From contig SWBL01000195.1 in the NCBI GenBank assembly GCA_024195585.1, forward strand, positions 31,176 through 95,175: DNA of 64,000 nt, read 5' to 3'. Of this stretch, positions 33,399 through 45,410 are shown in pieces. This stretch comes from Aureobasidium sp. EXF-3400. Lineage: Eukaryota > Ascomycota > Dothideomycetes > Dothideales > Saccotheciaceae. The notes under the pieces are model-generated. The model did no database searches, was not told the origin of the DNA, and saw nothing but the letters and a program-made list of their open reading frames with translations. The position numbers were made by a program, and so were the translations under genes. Every line of letters begins with the position of its first letter. Positions within the stretch are counted from its first letter, which is position 1.

Positions 33399-33736
33399 AA
33401 TGGAAGCACTCTCTTTCTTTATTGCCATTTTTAGCCATGACTGGGACGGGACATGGGACGCTGCTTTTTCTTTCATGGAGTTCAAGGATTTGGGTCTGGC
33501 CTCTTTCCTATACATTTTGTTATATACCCCCGTCTGTATTCACAGACTCTCGGATGGTTTAATCGTAAATCTTCAATATTGCTACAAGTTCAATCTGATG
33601 GAAGGTTCACCGCTATGACAGTGGGGACGAATCCTTCGCGTCATGTTCGTATTTCATGCCGGTCCCTGATCAAACTGCTGACTCAAGCTTCACTTTTCCT
33701 TCTTGCCACCTACATATACACACTTCACCTACCGCG

Positions 33737-34588
33737 ATGACAGACGCCTGGTTCGAAAACGTCATAGAGACTGACGATCCTGACGGCGAAGGTTGCCGCC
33801 GCGAAGAAGCCATGACATTGAAACAATACCTTCGCAACCAAATCAGCGTATCCACTGCTTGCCAACAAATCACTCAACCAACAGAAACCTGTCCTTCTCC
33901 AGGCGATCCTCTCCTATACCTCTGGGGCCTTCTCCACGACGCCTTGATCGATATACCTAACTGCCAAACTAAAATCATAGACCTACTCTTGGAGATCCAA
34001 AAGCGACCTGATGTACACATTACACAGGAGCAACGAGAAGGCGCACTGAGTGATTCTCAATGGACGCTTTGGAAAGATTTACCGCACTTTGGACATGGAT
34101 GGTTTGATTTGAATTGGTGGGTATATTCCTCGCACTGGAGATACGACGTTTCTCGGTTTGACAACCCAGATACAAAGGCAAGGCTATCCAATATCGCTCG
34201 TGCAGATGCTCTATTTGCTGTTTCTGGTATCTTTGGTGAGAGGGAGTGTATGGAAGGGTTGGCGAGATTGGCGGATACGCTTGAGGACAAAGCTGCAATG
34301 CTGGACATCGAGATGATTATTGTGAGGCAGTGGTTACTTAATGCCGGGGATATGTTGTTCGAGATGTGTAAAGAAGGGAAACAGCATTATCTGTTACGCA
34401 ATGCGAAAGATTTCAAAGATGAGTTTGGGAGGAAGGAACGAGAACTTTGGAAAGGAGATAGTGGAGCAAGCTTGGAGAGATGGCGGTTTTGGAAGGAGAG
34501 GTTAGGTCAGATAGAGAAGGATCAGGGATTGACAGAGGAAACGAGAGAGGCTGCAAGAGGTTCACGTGAGATCATCGATCGTTATTGA
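33737..34588 (+). CDS. DUF3632-type fungal protein
   Basis: Single exon, 283 residues from ATG 33737 (MTDAWFENVI); the frame extends upstream but the earlier in-frame ATG would add an unlikely leader. The features match the fungal DUF3632 group: LLYLWGLLHDALIDIP, WKDLPHFGHGWFDLNWW, an aromatic-rich middle, and a C-terminal WLLNAGDMLFEMC. The protein is helical, with no signal peptide or membrane span. Function is unknown. It follows the disordered protein gene on the same strand, 340 bases downstream. Confidence 0.75.
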   Translation: MTDAWFENVIETDDPDGEGCRREEAMTLKQYLRNQISVSTACQQITQPTETCPSPGDPLLYLWGLLHDALIDIPNCQTKIIDLLLEIQKRPDVHITQEQREGALSDSQWTLWKDLPHFGHGWFDLNWWVYSSHWRYDVSRFDNPDTKARLSNIARADALFAVSGIFGERECMEGLARLADTLEDKAAMLDIEMIIVRQWLLNAGDMLFEMCKEGKQHYLLRNAKDFKDEFGRKERELWKGDSGASLERWRFWKERLGQIEKDQGLTEETREAARGSREIIDRY

Positions 34589-35426
34589 TGGTCCCTCGAT
34601 TACAGACACTTGATGCAGGACAAAGAGATAGGTTTCTGGTGTCACCCTTACCTTCGGGGATAGTCTTAATTGACCATTGTCGACAGCTCATGACTTCTGA
34701 TCAGACTCACGCTGTAGTCTCAACCAGTTGAACTGAGCTCCCATCAGTGATGGTCCGGGTTTTCACCAGCAATTCTCACGCAAACAGACATCGATGATGA
34801 TAGATGGGCAACATGCCTTCGTCAATCGACGGGGACAGATTCACAATTGGTTCTTCGAAAAACCGGAACTGATTCGGAACAGGGGGCAGTACCAACCTCG
34901 AACTCCGTCGTATAGTATGGAACGCCTTTGCCTACATGGAGAAGACGATGAACACACGTTTTCCGCCGATCTGGCTATAGATGAGATCGTTCTGGATCAC
35001 GATGGATCCATTGAGATGCCTCTTGGATCAAATATGACTGGGCTTACGATCGACTTCCCGGCTTTCTGGAGCCATCTTTGTGTCTCTTCAAGTATTTCCG
35101 GTGATCTCAACAACATCAAGAGCAGGATACCCTCTAAAGATAGGTACCTAGCGTGACCGGCAGATGTCCACTCAGACCCTAATCTTACAAGACCGTCGCA
35201 GAGACGGAGCACTATGCACTCACTCTTCTCGTAGCCAATCGGTGCTCACTTCTCTGCCACTTCGACCCAGATCTCACTCACATCTTTCCCGTCAAGTCCG
35301 TGCACTCCAGTTCCCTATTTCAGATGTCTGCCTCTTCATCTTGGACGCGCTGAACATCGCAAAGTCTTCTCAGATCGACCAATCCTCCGCTGAGCTGTCA
35401 TCTTTCGTTTATTCACCAAAGCAATC
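34589..35426. other. Intergenic region, 0.8 kb
   Basis: Contains the 3' side of the DUF3632 gene and the promoter of the gene at 35427. A 120-codon frame at 34794-35156 starts with ATG but shows no domain; a small gene there cannot be excluded. The 100 bases before 35427 are rich in C and T, as expected for a leader. Confidence 0.4.
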
Positions 35427-36713
35427 ATGGCGCGCAAACGTTCTCTAGAAACATCGACAAGCTCCCCATCCGCCGTCAAGCGTACAATCACACCCATCGT
35501 CAAGCGGAGCTATCGCGCCAACTTCGACCGACTGTGTGCTCTACACAACTGGACACCATCCGGCACAATTCGCGACAAACTCGCTATTCTCCTCCAACTT
35601 TCCGGACCCAGACTACAAGCCAGTGAACTCCTGCCCCTGGCTTTCACCCAACACTACCCCTTCATCTGGACAAAAGACTTTCTTCTCCTCGGCTACAACG
35701 ATGCAAACAAAAGTGTTTGGTACAAAGCCCATCCCACGGGAAGAGGCATAGCTCGCGGCCGCTACTACGATTCAAGTCAAGTAAACATTCTCGGCAAAAA
35801 TACCGTTACCAGGTTTTACCAATCTTGGGTTGATGTGTTTGATATTGAGCACAGAGGATTGGACAGGTCGCATGAATACTTCACTGGTGTCTATCTCATT
35901 CTGAAGAAGTTTCCGAACTTACGGTGGAAATGTGAGCTAGGCGATGGCGATCCCAGAGATCCGCAGAATGCGACTCGTGTGACTGGGGTTGCTGAGTACC
36001 CCTTCAACGACGATCATGTGTTCATGCAGGAAAGCCCTGCCGATACCAACGATGCTGAGAATGAGGATCAAGAGAACGGTGTTGAAGCAGATACAGACAC
36101 TGATTACGAAGATCAGGATGATATCAGCGTTGTCAAGAAAGAACGAAGTGGCTCACACGACGATGAGAACCCTTTGTCTGACCAGCCCTCCGGCCAACAC
36201 AACTCCCACGTCGAATCATACGAACCTATACCAACCTCATCATCGCATTCGTCAGAGCATATCGCAGACAAGCAAGCAGTCTGGAACGAAAACTCCGAAG
36301 ATTCGATGTCTTTCCCACGTAAGCCCATCTTTCGCGCCTCTTCGCCTAAGCCAGCTTCACCATCTTCGCCACCACTCGCTGGTCCATTCACTAGAGACCC
36401 CGAAGACTCACACTTTGTAGACAAGACTCCAACGTCTACCTCATACAAACGTCCTCCCAAGCCTCGCCTCCATTCACCTCCACATACCTCAAACCCAACA
36501 AAATCTCCCTACTTCACACGAAAAACAGAACAACGCATCCTCGAACTTTCCCGTCGCGACTCTCAGGACTACAGAGAGTTCACTATTCGCGTACCGGCCG
36601 ATGAGCCTAGACGGTCGAACATGGACTTTCGATTTGCGGCTGTGCGATCCATTGGTACGGCCCCTAACGTCCCAGTTCCAGAACTGAGTGGAGGAGGAGC
36701 CAAGGGCGCTTGA
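35427..36713 (+). CDS. Uncharacterised fungal protein with conserved N-terminal half
   Basis: Single exon, 428 residues from ATG 35427 (MARKRSLETS). The first 200 residues look folded, with many aromatics (HYPFIWTKDFLLLGYNDANKSVWYKAHP, VYLILKKFPNLRWKCEL). The remainder is acidic and then Ser/Pro-rich and disordered (EDQENGVEADTDTDYEDQDD, SSPKPASPSSPP), with a short conserved-looking end (QDYREFTIRVPADEPRRSNMDFRFAAVRS). The basic N-terminus could be nuclear-localising. I do not recognise a family and assign no function. It is convergent with TRM3. Confidence 0.7.
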   Translation: MARKRSLETSTSSPSAVKRTITPIVKRSYRANFDRLCALHNWTPSGTIRDKLAILLQLSGPRLQASELLPLAFTQHYPFIWTKDFLLLGYNDANKSVWYKAHPTGRGIARGRYYDSSQVNILGKNTVTRFYQSWVDVFDIEHRGLDRSHEYFTGVYLILKKFPNLRWKCELGDGDPRDPQNATRVTGVAEYPFNDDHVFMQESPADTNDAENEDQENGVEADTDTDYEDQDDISVVKKERSGSHDDENPLSDQPSGQHNSHVESYEPIPTSSSHSSEHIADKQAVWNENSEDSMSFPRKPIFRASSPKPASPSSPPLAGPFTRDPEDSHFVDKTPTSTSYKRPPKPRLHSPPHTSNPTKSPYFTRKTEQRILELSRRDSQDYREFTIRVPADEPRRSNMDFRFAAVRSIGTAPNVPVPELSGGGAKGA

Positions 36714-37037
36714 AGGTTATCCTGGTTGGTTGACAAATCATTGCATCTTTTGAGAGGTTGGTATGGCAGGATGCAAATTGGAAAGAAAGAGTCGCTTTCT
36801 TCTTAGAGGAAAGCACAAAGGATAGAGAGAGCACAGAAAGAAGCGGCTGCCTTTTGCAGCGTAGCTTGATCCTGCCTTCTTGAATTGCAAGCGCAGAACA
36901 CAGCTTTTTTATAGATAGAAAGACGAAGAGCCGACTCTCTTATTAGCTATAGATTCGTCTTCTACGTCACAGTCACATGGATAGTGCTCAAGAACACATG
37001 AAAATAATCTTTGAATTCTCATCTCTATTGGGTTCAA
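36714..37037. terminator. Convergent 3' ends of the unknown gene and TRM3
   Basis: This 324-base gap lies between two facing stop codons and must hold both polyadenylation regions. It has A/T-rich tracts (CTTTTTTATAGATAG near 36905) but no further feature. Confidence 0.45.
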
Positions 37038-40000
37038 CTATCCCTGATGCTGCCTAGCATACTCGAAAAGCACCACACCACACGCCGTCTGCACATTCAT
37101 ACTCCTAGTGACACCCCTCTGCGGAATCTCAACCAACATATCACACTCTCCAAGTACATTAGCCGGTACACCTTCCTTTTCTCTTCCCATAACAAGCAAC
37201 GTCTTTTCAGGCAACTTACACTGCTCAGACCCCAATATGACGCTTCTATCGGTTTGCTCAACACCCACAACAGTATATCCCTGCATCTTCTTCTCAGTGA
37301 GGAAAGCCGAGAGGTTGTCAGAGTGTAAATCGTGGATGGGAAGGTGATTATGTGAGGCCACGGCTACAGAGATAAAGTCTTTGTTGCCGAGTACGGATTG
37401 GGGGGATTGAATGTACATTGCTTCTGCACCAAAGATTTCGCTGATGCGGGAGAGGCCGCCAAGGTTGTATGCGTTGTCGACCAGAGAACCGACGACGATG
37501 AGAGACGTTGGACGGGTTGTTGTGGTTGATGAGGAGTCCGAGGATGGGAGGTCGGTCGAGAGGTATGCTGTTCCTTTTGTTTGAAGAGCGGCAAAGGCTT
37601 CTGTGCGGGCTGATTCCTTGGATTGCTCTTGTGTTGCTTGAACGGGAAGGGCACTATTTTGGGTAGAGGTGGATGGCTGAGGTCCTAGAGGAAGCGCTCC
37701 AGATGTTGATCTGGCCGTCATGTCTTTCTCCCACAAGCGTTGGAAATCGCCAGCCACAACAGCTTCTTCACTTGGTGGCTCAACGCGGAGATACTTGCCC
37801 TGAAGCAAGTTTGTAAGTGTGTTATCGGCGGAAGGATCAAGGCGTTCAAGCTCTCTAGCTGGTGGTGGTTCCGAGAATCTTTCAAGACTGCGGATATAAT
37901 CGTTCAATGCGGCGCAAGCTGGGTTGGACTGGATCTCTGTCCATCCTCTGCTGTCAGCATAATCCCACAGAATTGGGAACGACCATTGTGCTTCATGACG
38001 GATGATGATCTTTGCACTGGATGCGAGTGCCACTAGACGGTATACTACTCTTGCTGCAAAGTCTCGAGAGCAGTTGTCTTGACAAGCGATCATCAAAGCG
38101 ATCTTGACCAGAGTTCCGAGGAACTTGGGGTTCGAATGGTGGTCTTTCGATGACAGCGCATCCAGTACGAGCTCACCAGTTGAGGGGTGCTTGAGGATCA
38201 CACGTGAAATGATCCACTCCAACAAGAAGCGGTATCTTGGAAGTGGCTCGATAGCAACGACTCTCAACAATGCTCGGAGCTGATCTTCCGCCTCCTTGGC
38301 TGAGATAATCTGAAGACGTTGTTCCGAGAGCATGAGCAAGACTTGAAGCTGGGTATTGGTCTTCCAGCGAGTCACGATAGGGACAGGAGGTCTCTGCTTC
38401 GTCCAGGGTTTGAGCAGACGATCATAGATCTCACTGACCATCGACGAGTCAACATCGCTAAGACGGTTGATAAGATCGAAGAAGGCAGCATGGCCGATCT
38501 CCTCGTATTCCCCGTAATAGTCACTATAACTGCGGTGGATGTCTCCATCCTCCGTCAACAGCTGGATTGCCGCAGCCTCGAGCTTGAATTCAAGCCTGGC
38601 AGCAGGAAGATTGTTTGCAGTTTGAATGATGAACTCGTCCATACCAAACTTCTCTGCAGCAGCAGGGCAACTCATCATGGCTGTTCTATAGGCTTTCATG
38701 ATAGGTGTCCACATATAGATTCTGCCCTTCATCAAACGCTGAAGTTGAGTGAATACTTCCAAGATCGTGGCACATAAGGCATCGTCCTCGAGACAATGAC
38801 TGACGCATGCTGGGTGCAGCGCGAGACGGGGCAAGAGCATGATCACTTCTCTTGGATAATCCTGTCTCTCAACCTCGTTCCAGATGGCATCGAAAGCGCG
38901 GTCCAACCTTTGGGGATCCAGGCCGGCAGCGCCAGCTTGGTCCAAGATCGAGATCAAAGATTCACACGCCATCAACAGGCCAGTACCTTGGATGCTGGTA
39001 TGACGAGAGCTATCGATCTCATCCAAGAAGGCGTCAAGTGACTGCCACCTGGCAGATCTTTTCTCGTCTGACTCGAAGCGTGAGGGCGCGTTGATCTTGA
39101 ATGCTTCGATCTGCTTGGCAAGGACCTCAAGCTTCGCATCAGATGCGGTTAATTTCTCTGCTCCATTTTCCCCGTATGTCTCAGCATCCTGGCTGATCAA
39201 TTGAGAGAGCTTATAACACTGAACGAGCATAGCGTCACGCGCGACCTCAGGATAGCCAGTGATTCTTGACATACTGAGAATCAACTCCAATGCTTCACCT
39301 TCCATACAAGCTGTAGACTCTCCTTGTAGACCCTTGACAAGACCTTGAAGGAGGTAGATCACGGCGACAGGAACGACCTTGTTCTTGTGGGTGTCCAAGT
39401 ATATCAGAACAGCATTGACAATGCACCTCCTGGAATAGGTATCGTCGCGGCTGAGATGGGCTTGCAGCAGTCTTTCAAGAAAGTTCGACAGCCTCGTTCC
39501 ATGTGCACATCTCATGTCTCGTGTCTTGCCCTGAACACTTCCAGTGAATAGAGGCCCCTGAGTAGCCCAAGGAAGGAAAGACTTTTGCAACAACGTCGCG
39601 AATTCTTCAGCATGACTGAACAGCCTGATGTCGGTGCTCATGAGCCAGTTTCCCAGCATCTTACGCATACTGTCCTGAGTGACCGGAGAAAGTGCTGATT
39701 CGAGAAGAGCAAAGAGCCATGATTTTTGAACCGTAGTTTCGGCAGAAGCAAGGTGGTCCAGGTCCTGCACGCACTCCAGTGCCTGATTGAGATATCTGCC
39801 GATCACGATCGTCTCGTAAACAGTACAGAATCTTGCATACTGCGATTCAGTGATCGCAGAGCCTGATGTAGTGTTAGCGTTGTATTCAGCTTGTGATACT
39901 AGCGCGAGATTGTTTGATCGAATGCGATCCACCATCTATCGAACATGGAATGGACAGAAGCTTAGACATTACTCACCTAGCTTGTCTTCTTGGTCTAGAG

Positions 40001-41030
40001 TCAACTCCATATCGTTGGCGCGGATGTTGTTGCGAGAAATGGAGATAGACTTCTTGAGAACATGGAGACAGATCTTTCTTTGCTCCGTGTCTCCTTGGGA
40101 CGACTGGCCAAGGGTACCGAGTAAGTATTTCCAGTAGGGATCTTTTTGCAGAGCCACTTGACGCGAGAAACCATGGCTGTCCAGGTCCAGCCATCTCAGC
40201 CAGATAGTATAGGCGGTGGTCTTGTATGAACTTTTATCGCTGAAATCGAGTAGGTTTCTGATGCATTGCCAAAGATGCCTATCCAGCTCATCCGGGTCCG
40301 TCTTATAATGTGAGAAAGTGAAGGTACCAGCCTTGAAGGAAGCCAAGAAAGCGAGAGTAGTATCCTTGGCCGCAACTGCGATGTCTGCGTTGGATGACGC
40401 GAGAAGACCAAAGAGGGCACAAACTATCGGACTCGAGACAACAAATGTCTTGTCAAGAATCGGGCTTCTGAATAGTTGTTTGGCAAAGTTGAGGTACAGA
40501 ATAGTCGTCTTGACAAGTTCGTCCAACTGGCGATCGCGTCCAAGCTCCGGATCATAGTGTGACACAAAAGGGTCTACGATCAAAACCTTTTCGACCGGAA
40601 CTACGAACTCGGCATTCTTTGGTTGACGAAGAAGCTGTGAGAAGCAGATGTGAAGTTCACGGTCTGTCCAGTGCAATAAAGCATTTCGGATCCGAGGATA
40701 TTCCACACAGAGTGCTGCAGCTGAAGTAGCATCATCTTGCTCGATGGATCTAATCAAGAATTCATTGAGGTGAACATTTGCCTCTTCATCTGGGCACCTG
40801 TCGGTAAGCGCAGCAACAAGTCCAAGAGTGTTGTTGTCAATGTTGGAAGCAACATCCCGGACAGCAAGGGAGCGTTCGATTTCCGGAATTCTGCTCAGAA
40901 AAACATCCGCCAGCGTCGTATGAACAAAAACAGAAGGAGCGACCATCGTCTGGAAAGAACGCCACCGACGCCCTGGGAAAGAAGATGAACGTGGATAGCA
41001 GCGATTCAGGGCGCCGCGAAGTGTTTGCAT
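37038..41030 (-). CDS. TRM3: tRNA (guanosine-18-2'-O)-methyltransferase, TRM3/TARBP1 type
   Basis: Two exons: 41030-39977 and 39898-37038, with an intron at 39899-39976 (GTGAGT...TAG). The nearer AG at 39936 would break the frame, so the one at 39899 is preferred; an AAG a few bases further on is also in frame. The product is about 1304 residues. A long helical-repeat region is followed by a C-terminal SpoU (SPOUT) methylase domain over the last 160 residues: VVGSLVDNAYNLGGLSRISEIFGAE, LLVMGREKEGVPANVL and IPQRGVTRSMNVQTACGVVLFEYAR. These are motifs 1-3 of Gm18 methyltransferases acting on tRNA D-loops. ATG 40946 (MVAPSVFVH) has a better start context; the longer N-terminus is Arg-rich. Confidence 0.92.
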
Positions 41031-41553
41031 ATATTTACTCACTCTTGTACTCTAGGTCCACTTAGACAAAAATTGTAGCACTCGATGCGGCCTAACTTCG
41101 GTATCAAAAACAGTCGTTCTAGATCTGAATTTAGGCGGAACCATCTCCGGGAATAAGCGCCGTCTCCGCTTACGGGCTTTGTCTGCAGCATAATTTGATT
41201 ACGAGAAGACAGAAATCCGTATCTATGACCAGTACCATTCAGATACCGTGTGTTGAGTGAGAGCCGTCAGCACTAGTTGATGGTCCTGACCGAATGATGG
41301 AATTATCAACACAATTAATGCTCTACCATATGTCGAGTTTCACATAAGTTAAGGATGCATTGCCTGTTTTGAGACATTCCGAGTACAAGGTCTGGTGTGG
41401 ATGAACTGTGTATACTCGATACCCCGGGTTTACCGTGGCCAACGATGCTGACTCGAAGTTCTTCATGTCGGAACTGTTTTGATGTATTGAATGCTATGTC
41501 ACTGCGATTGACCACGACGTTTTAGGCGTATGATCTCATCATTCTCTCTCGAT
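41031..41553. other. Intergenic: TRM3 promoter and 3' side of 2EXR-like gene
   Basis: About 0.5 kb with no supported coding sequence; a 66-codon minus-strand frame here has no features. Confidence 0.4.
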
Positions 41554-42591
41554 CTACCACCATGAGCCCTCTTCTTCATCGAAGTTGAACAGGCCCAGTT
41601 GCAAAGAGTTGAACTTCTTCCGTTTTCTTGCCACAATCTTCTCAGCGTCAAACTTCTCAAAACACTCGATCTCGTCGTCGGTATCGTCGTCTGTCATTGA
41701 CACATTCTCGTTTATTGCCTGGTTTTGACGGATCTGCCAGTAGCTGAGACCTTGATGCATGGAAGCTCTTGGCCCAAACTCCTCAGATAGAAGCTTATCT
41801 ATGACCTTCTTCTGTGCTGAATGCTTGTTGGCATGGTGTATGTCTTGGGTGATGAAGACAGATTCACCAGTGGAGACATTCCACACCTTGTTGATGGCAT
41901 CGATAAGTGGCTGCCATTCTACGATGCTTGGTTGGAGCATCCTCAAATCGATAGAAGTTCGCCTCGCTTGCGGCATGTGATCCTTGAAGGTCTGGTAGAA
42001 CCACTCGCAGTACTTGGGCTCTGGTATGGCCCACCATGAACGGTTTAGTTGATCGTTTAGATCGAAGAACAGCGTCAAAGTTCTGACGCCCGGAAACTGT
42101 TCTCGCATGCTTTCCCAATTGCACGACGCAGGGACTGAGCTGTTTTCAGGGGGTGGAATAGGAAGCCACAACTCGAGTTTGTTGATAAGGTTTCGACCTT
42201 TTACAGGCATATTACGGATCCACTTCTCTGCCTGCGGTACATTCAAGTCGTCCAAGAGATGCTCTGGACGGAGTCTCAGAGGTGCAATACAGAAACTGTT
42301 GACGCGGTATAGCACTGGCATAGCTTCTTGATAGATTTGGCGACATGTGAACATGATGTTGATTTTGACCCTCGCGGGTATGACTTTCCCGTCGTTACGC
42401 AGAGGACCCCATTTGCTAAAAAGACGCACAAATCCTCGCGGTGCCTCAAGCTGAAGCTCGTAGAATCGTTGGCGGACTGTGTCTGGTAGTGCAAGAAAGG
42501 GAAATGGTTTGGCCAGGGTTGTGCTTGTAACATTTGGGGGTGTTATGGTGGGCTGTGGGCTGCGCTCTAAGCGCCTGGTACTGGCGGGCAT
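41554..42591 (-). CDS. 2EXR/F-box-like fungal protein
   Basis: Single exon, 345 residues, start ATG 42591 (MPASTRRLERSP). The N-terminal PFPFLALPDTVRQRFYELQL and the later INIMFTCRQIYQEAMPVLYRVNSF form the two-part pattern of fungal 2EXR and related F-box-like proteins. These families are strongly expanded in Pezizomycotina and mostly lack known partners. The C-terminus is acidic (MTDDDTDDEIECFEKFD) followed by KIVARKRKKFNS, a possible nuclear signal, and ends in EEEGSWW. A ubiquitin-ligase adaptor role is conceivable but not shown. It is divergent from the kinesin gene. Confidence 0.72.
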   Translation of the reverse strand: MPASTRRLERSPQPTITPPNVTSTTLAKPFPFLALPDTVRQRFYELQLEAPRGFVRLFSKWGPLRNDGKVIPARVKINIMFTCRQIYQEAMPVLYRVNSFCIAPLRLRPEHLLDDLNVPQAEKWIRNMPVKGRNLINKLELWLPIPPPENSSVPASCNWESMREQFPGVRTLTLFFDLNDQLNRSWWAIPEPKYCEWFYQTFKDHMPQARRTSIDLRMLQPSIVEWQPLIDAINKVWNVSTGESVFITQDIHHANKHSAQKKVIDKLLSEEFGPRASMHQGLSYWQIRQNQAINENVSMTDDDTDDEIECFEKFDAEKIVARKRKKFNSLQLGLFNFDEEEGSWW

Positions 42592-43269
42592 AGTGACTGA
42601 CCGGCCGACGAATTCTGTTGTGAGTTGACAAAGACGATAGGTAAGATGGTACTCTACCGAAATGTGGTAAAATAGAGGTTAATCAGAGATCAAAGTCAGA
42701 AAGAAGGTGGGTCCTCAGGATGTAGCTAGGCAGCAGCAATAGGAGGCCGGTGGACCCAGTATGATCCCGCAACAACTCCACATAGAAGCCAACACACCGA
42801 CTGCAGTCGTTCGTGTTGTCTAGGCGCGCTATATATTGGTTTGATCAGCAGTCACTACCTAATTAGCAGGCATGAGTACAAGACGTGGAGGTGATCAATC
42901 AGGGCTATCAATGTCTGAACACATTCCTCGGCTCGATGGTTGATGGAATGTCGAGACGAAGGTTTTACCCGTTTCCTTCAACTCTATGAATCAACAACTG
43001 TTCTGTGAGCTTGATGGAGATTGAATCATCGATCAGTGAGCGAGCAGAAACAGGGTCGGAGTGCTTTGGGGAAGACTGGATCAGCGCGCCGAACCGATTG
43101 TCGTGGCAACAGCCGTCTTGTTGATTTTTGGGGGATCTTCTTGCGGAGGAAGGCACAAGCTTGGACTGATGATTGACAGATGTTCACCCACAATCGACTG
43201 CGTTTCCAGTCAACGGTCGTCGAACTTTTGATATTACTTCAACAGCAATTAGACCTGGGAGAAGTCGAC
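42592..43269. promoter_or_regulatory. Divergent promoter between 2EXR-like and kinesin genes
   Basis: Between outward-facing starts. No RNA gene or other coding sequence is supported. The kinesin frame stays open back to ATG 43180, so its leader or N-terminus may extend into the right end of this region. Confidence 0.45.
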
Positions 43270-45117
43270 ATGGATATTCCTCATGCTGCATCAGCACCCG
43301 ACATTTCCTACGCATCAACAGCGTCAGCCCCATCCTTACGCGCCAGGGAGTCAACAGCGACCATGACTGCTTCACCATCTGCTTATCTGCCTGCCGAAGA
43401 AGGACAAGGCAATGTCAAGGTTGTCGTCAGAGTCCGCAAGTTCTTGCCTCGAGGTATGCGACAGATACGTCCCGTGTGGTCGACACATGGCTAAAAAGTA
43501 TAAACAGAACTCGAACGACAAGCGCCATGCTTGATTGAAATGGACCCCAACACACAAAAGACGACAATCCACCCTCCTCCCGCAGAATCTCTCGATGTAA
43601 AGTCACGCAAAGTCTACGAAGAGAAGAGCTTCGTCTTTGACAAGTCCTTCTACTCTCACGACGAGTCAATGCCACACTTCGCCCACCAGCAAGATGTCTA
43701 TGCTTCGTTCGGTGAAGACTTCCTGGACCACAACTTCGACGGTTACCACACTTGTATATTCGCATACGGCCAGACTGGTTCTGGAAAGTCGTATACCATG
43801 ATGGGCACCAAGGAGCAGCCTGGTCTGATCCCCCGAACATGCGAGAACCTATTCCAACGCATCGATCAAGAGCAGAACGCCAACATCACCTACAACGTCC
43901 ACGTCTCGTATTTCGAAATCTACAACGAGCATGTTCGCGATCTTCTTACCCCTCGTACCAACCCGCCCACCCACCTGAAGATCCGCGAGAGCAAGTCGGA
44001 TGGTGTCTACGTCCAGAACTTGACTGACAGTCCCGTCAAGTCCTTCGGTGACATCCAAAGACTGATGCACATGGGTGACTTGAACCGCACAGTGGCCGCT
44101 ACCAAGATGAACGACACATCATCACGCTCGCACGCCGTCTTCACCCTCACACTCAAACAGATCCAACATGACATTGCCACTGATAGCACCATTGAGCGCA
44201 CTGCCCGCATGCGTCTCGTAGATTTGGCTGGTTCCGAGAGAGCCAACAGAACAGAAGCAACTGGTCAACGTCTCCGTGAAGGAAGCAACATCAACCAATC
44301 TCTCACTACCCTCGGTCGCGTTATTGCCGCCCTAGCCGATCCCAAACGCCAACGACCCAGTGCTCGCTCGAATCAGACCAAACGTCGTGCAGACGTAGTT
44401 CCCTACCGTGACTCGGTTCTCACATGGCTCTTGAAAGACAGTCTGGGCGGTAACTCCAAGACAGCAATGGTGGCCTGCATCTCACCCGCAGACTACGAGG
44501 AAACACTTTCAACACTCCGCTACGCCGACCAGGCCAAACGCATCCGTACTCGCGCAACCGTCAACCAAGACGCCGTATCTGCGGCCGAGCGCGACGCTCA
44601 AATCAAGGAAATGGCCGAGACCATCCGCCTGCTGCAACTGTCTGTCAACGCGTCCACTACCCGCAAACGTGACGAAGTCGACCGTGCTGGTCAGGAACTA
44701 GAAGACTACCAACGCCAAGTCACAAAGATGCAACGAGCCATGGAGGAGTCCCGCGCTGTTTCCGATGTCAAAATTCGCGCTCTAAACGCCGAGTTGGAGG
44801 AACTTCGCCCTATCAACGATCGCTTGAGAAATGAAGTCTCGTCTCTCCGCAGGCATCTTGCTCTTGCTGTTGGCGAGCTGAAGAATCCCATCGTGCTGCC
44901 TCCTGCCAACGAAGACAAGGGCTGTGATGTCCAAGAGATTGAGGTATACAGTGACGAGGATGAGGAAGAGGAAGAGGAAGAGGAGAGTGATGATGAGGGA
45001 TACTCGTCGCAGCATGCAGAGTGGCAGGCTGATATTGATGAACTGATGAAGGATCTGGGCATGTTCAAGAGAAAGGTTGCTGATGACCGCAGTCGCTTCA
45101 CCATGCCCGTTGCTTGA
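43270..45117 (+). CDS. Short kinesin-3 (UncB-like) motor protein
   Basis: Two exons: 43270-43453 and 43508-45117, with a 54-base intron at 43454-43507 (GTATGC...CAG). The join reads VRVRKFLPR-ELERQAPCLIE. ATG 43270 (MDIPHAASAP) is chosen for its context; an in-frame ATG at 43180 would add 30 residues. With the later start the protein has 597 residues. The motor shows AYGQTGSGKSYTM (P-loop, near residue 150), NDTSSRSHAVF (switch I) and VDLAGSERA (switch II). The neck region after TLRYADQAKRI is a short coiled coil. The tail is acidic (EDEEEEEEEESDDEGY). No FHA or PH domain is present, so it is a short kinesin-3 like Aspergillus UncB, an inferred plus-end-directed microtubule motor. Confidence 0.92.
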
Positions 45118-45410
45118 GATGTTGATGTCTTGTCTTTTTTGGTTGTTTTCAGTTTCTGGTTTTCGATAGATGATATTGTTAGAGCGAGCGAGGAGTTTTC
45201 ATTTCTTTGGTTCTGGTCAAAAGACACAGGGAGTTTCATTTCAGATGGCAGACGACAGGCGCACTGTCCAGTATATTTCAATGTCCGTAATGATATGCAA
45301 TTCTTTTTCTTCTATGTGCTTGCATGAATCTTAGTCATCTGACGTTTGATATCAAATGCTCTCCGTTGCGGATCTTGAGCTCGAAATTGTCTTGATTACG
45401 GCAGAAATGT

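Noticed and set aside
39936..39940. Nearest AG (GATAG) as the 3' splice site of the TRM3 intron
   Set aside because: It is one phase out: the downstream methyltransferase frame would be lost.
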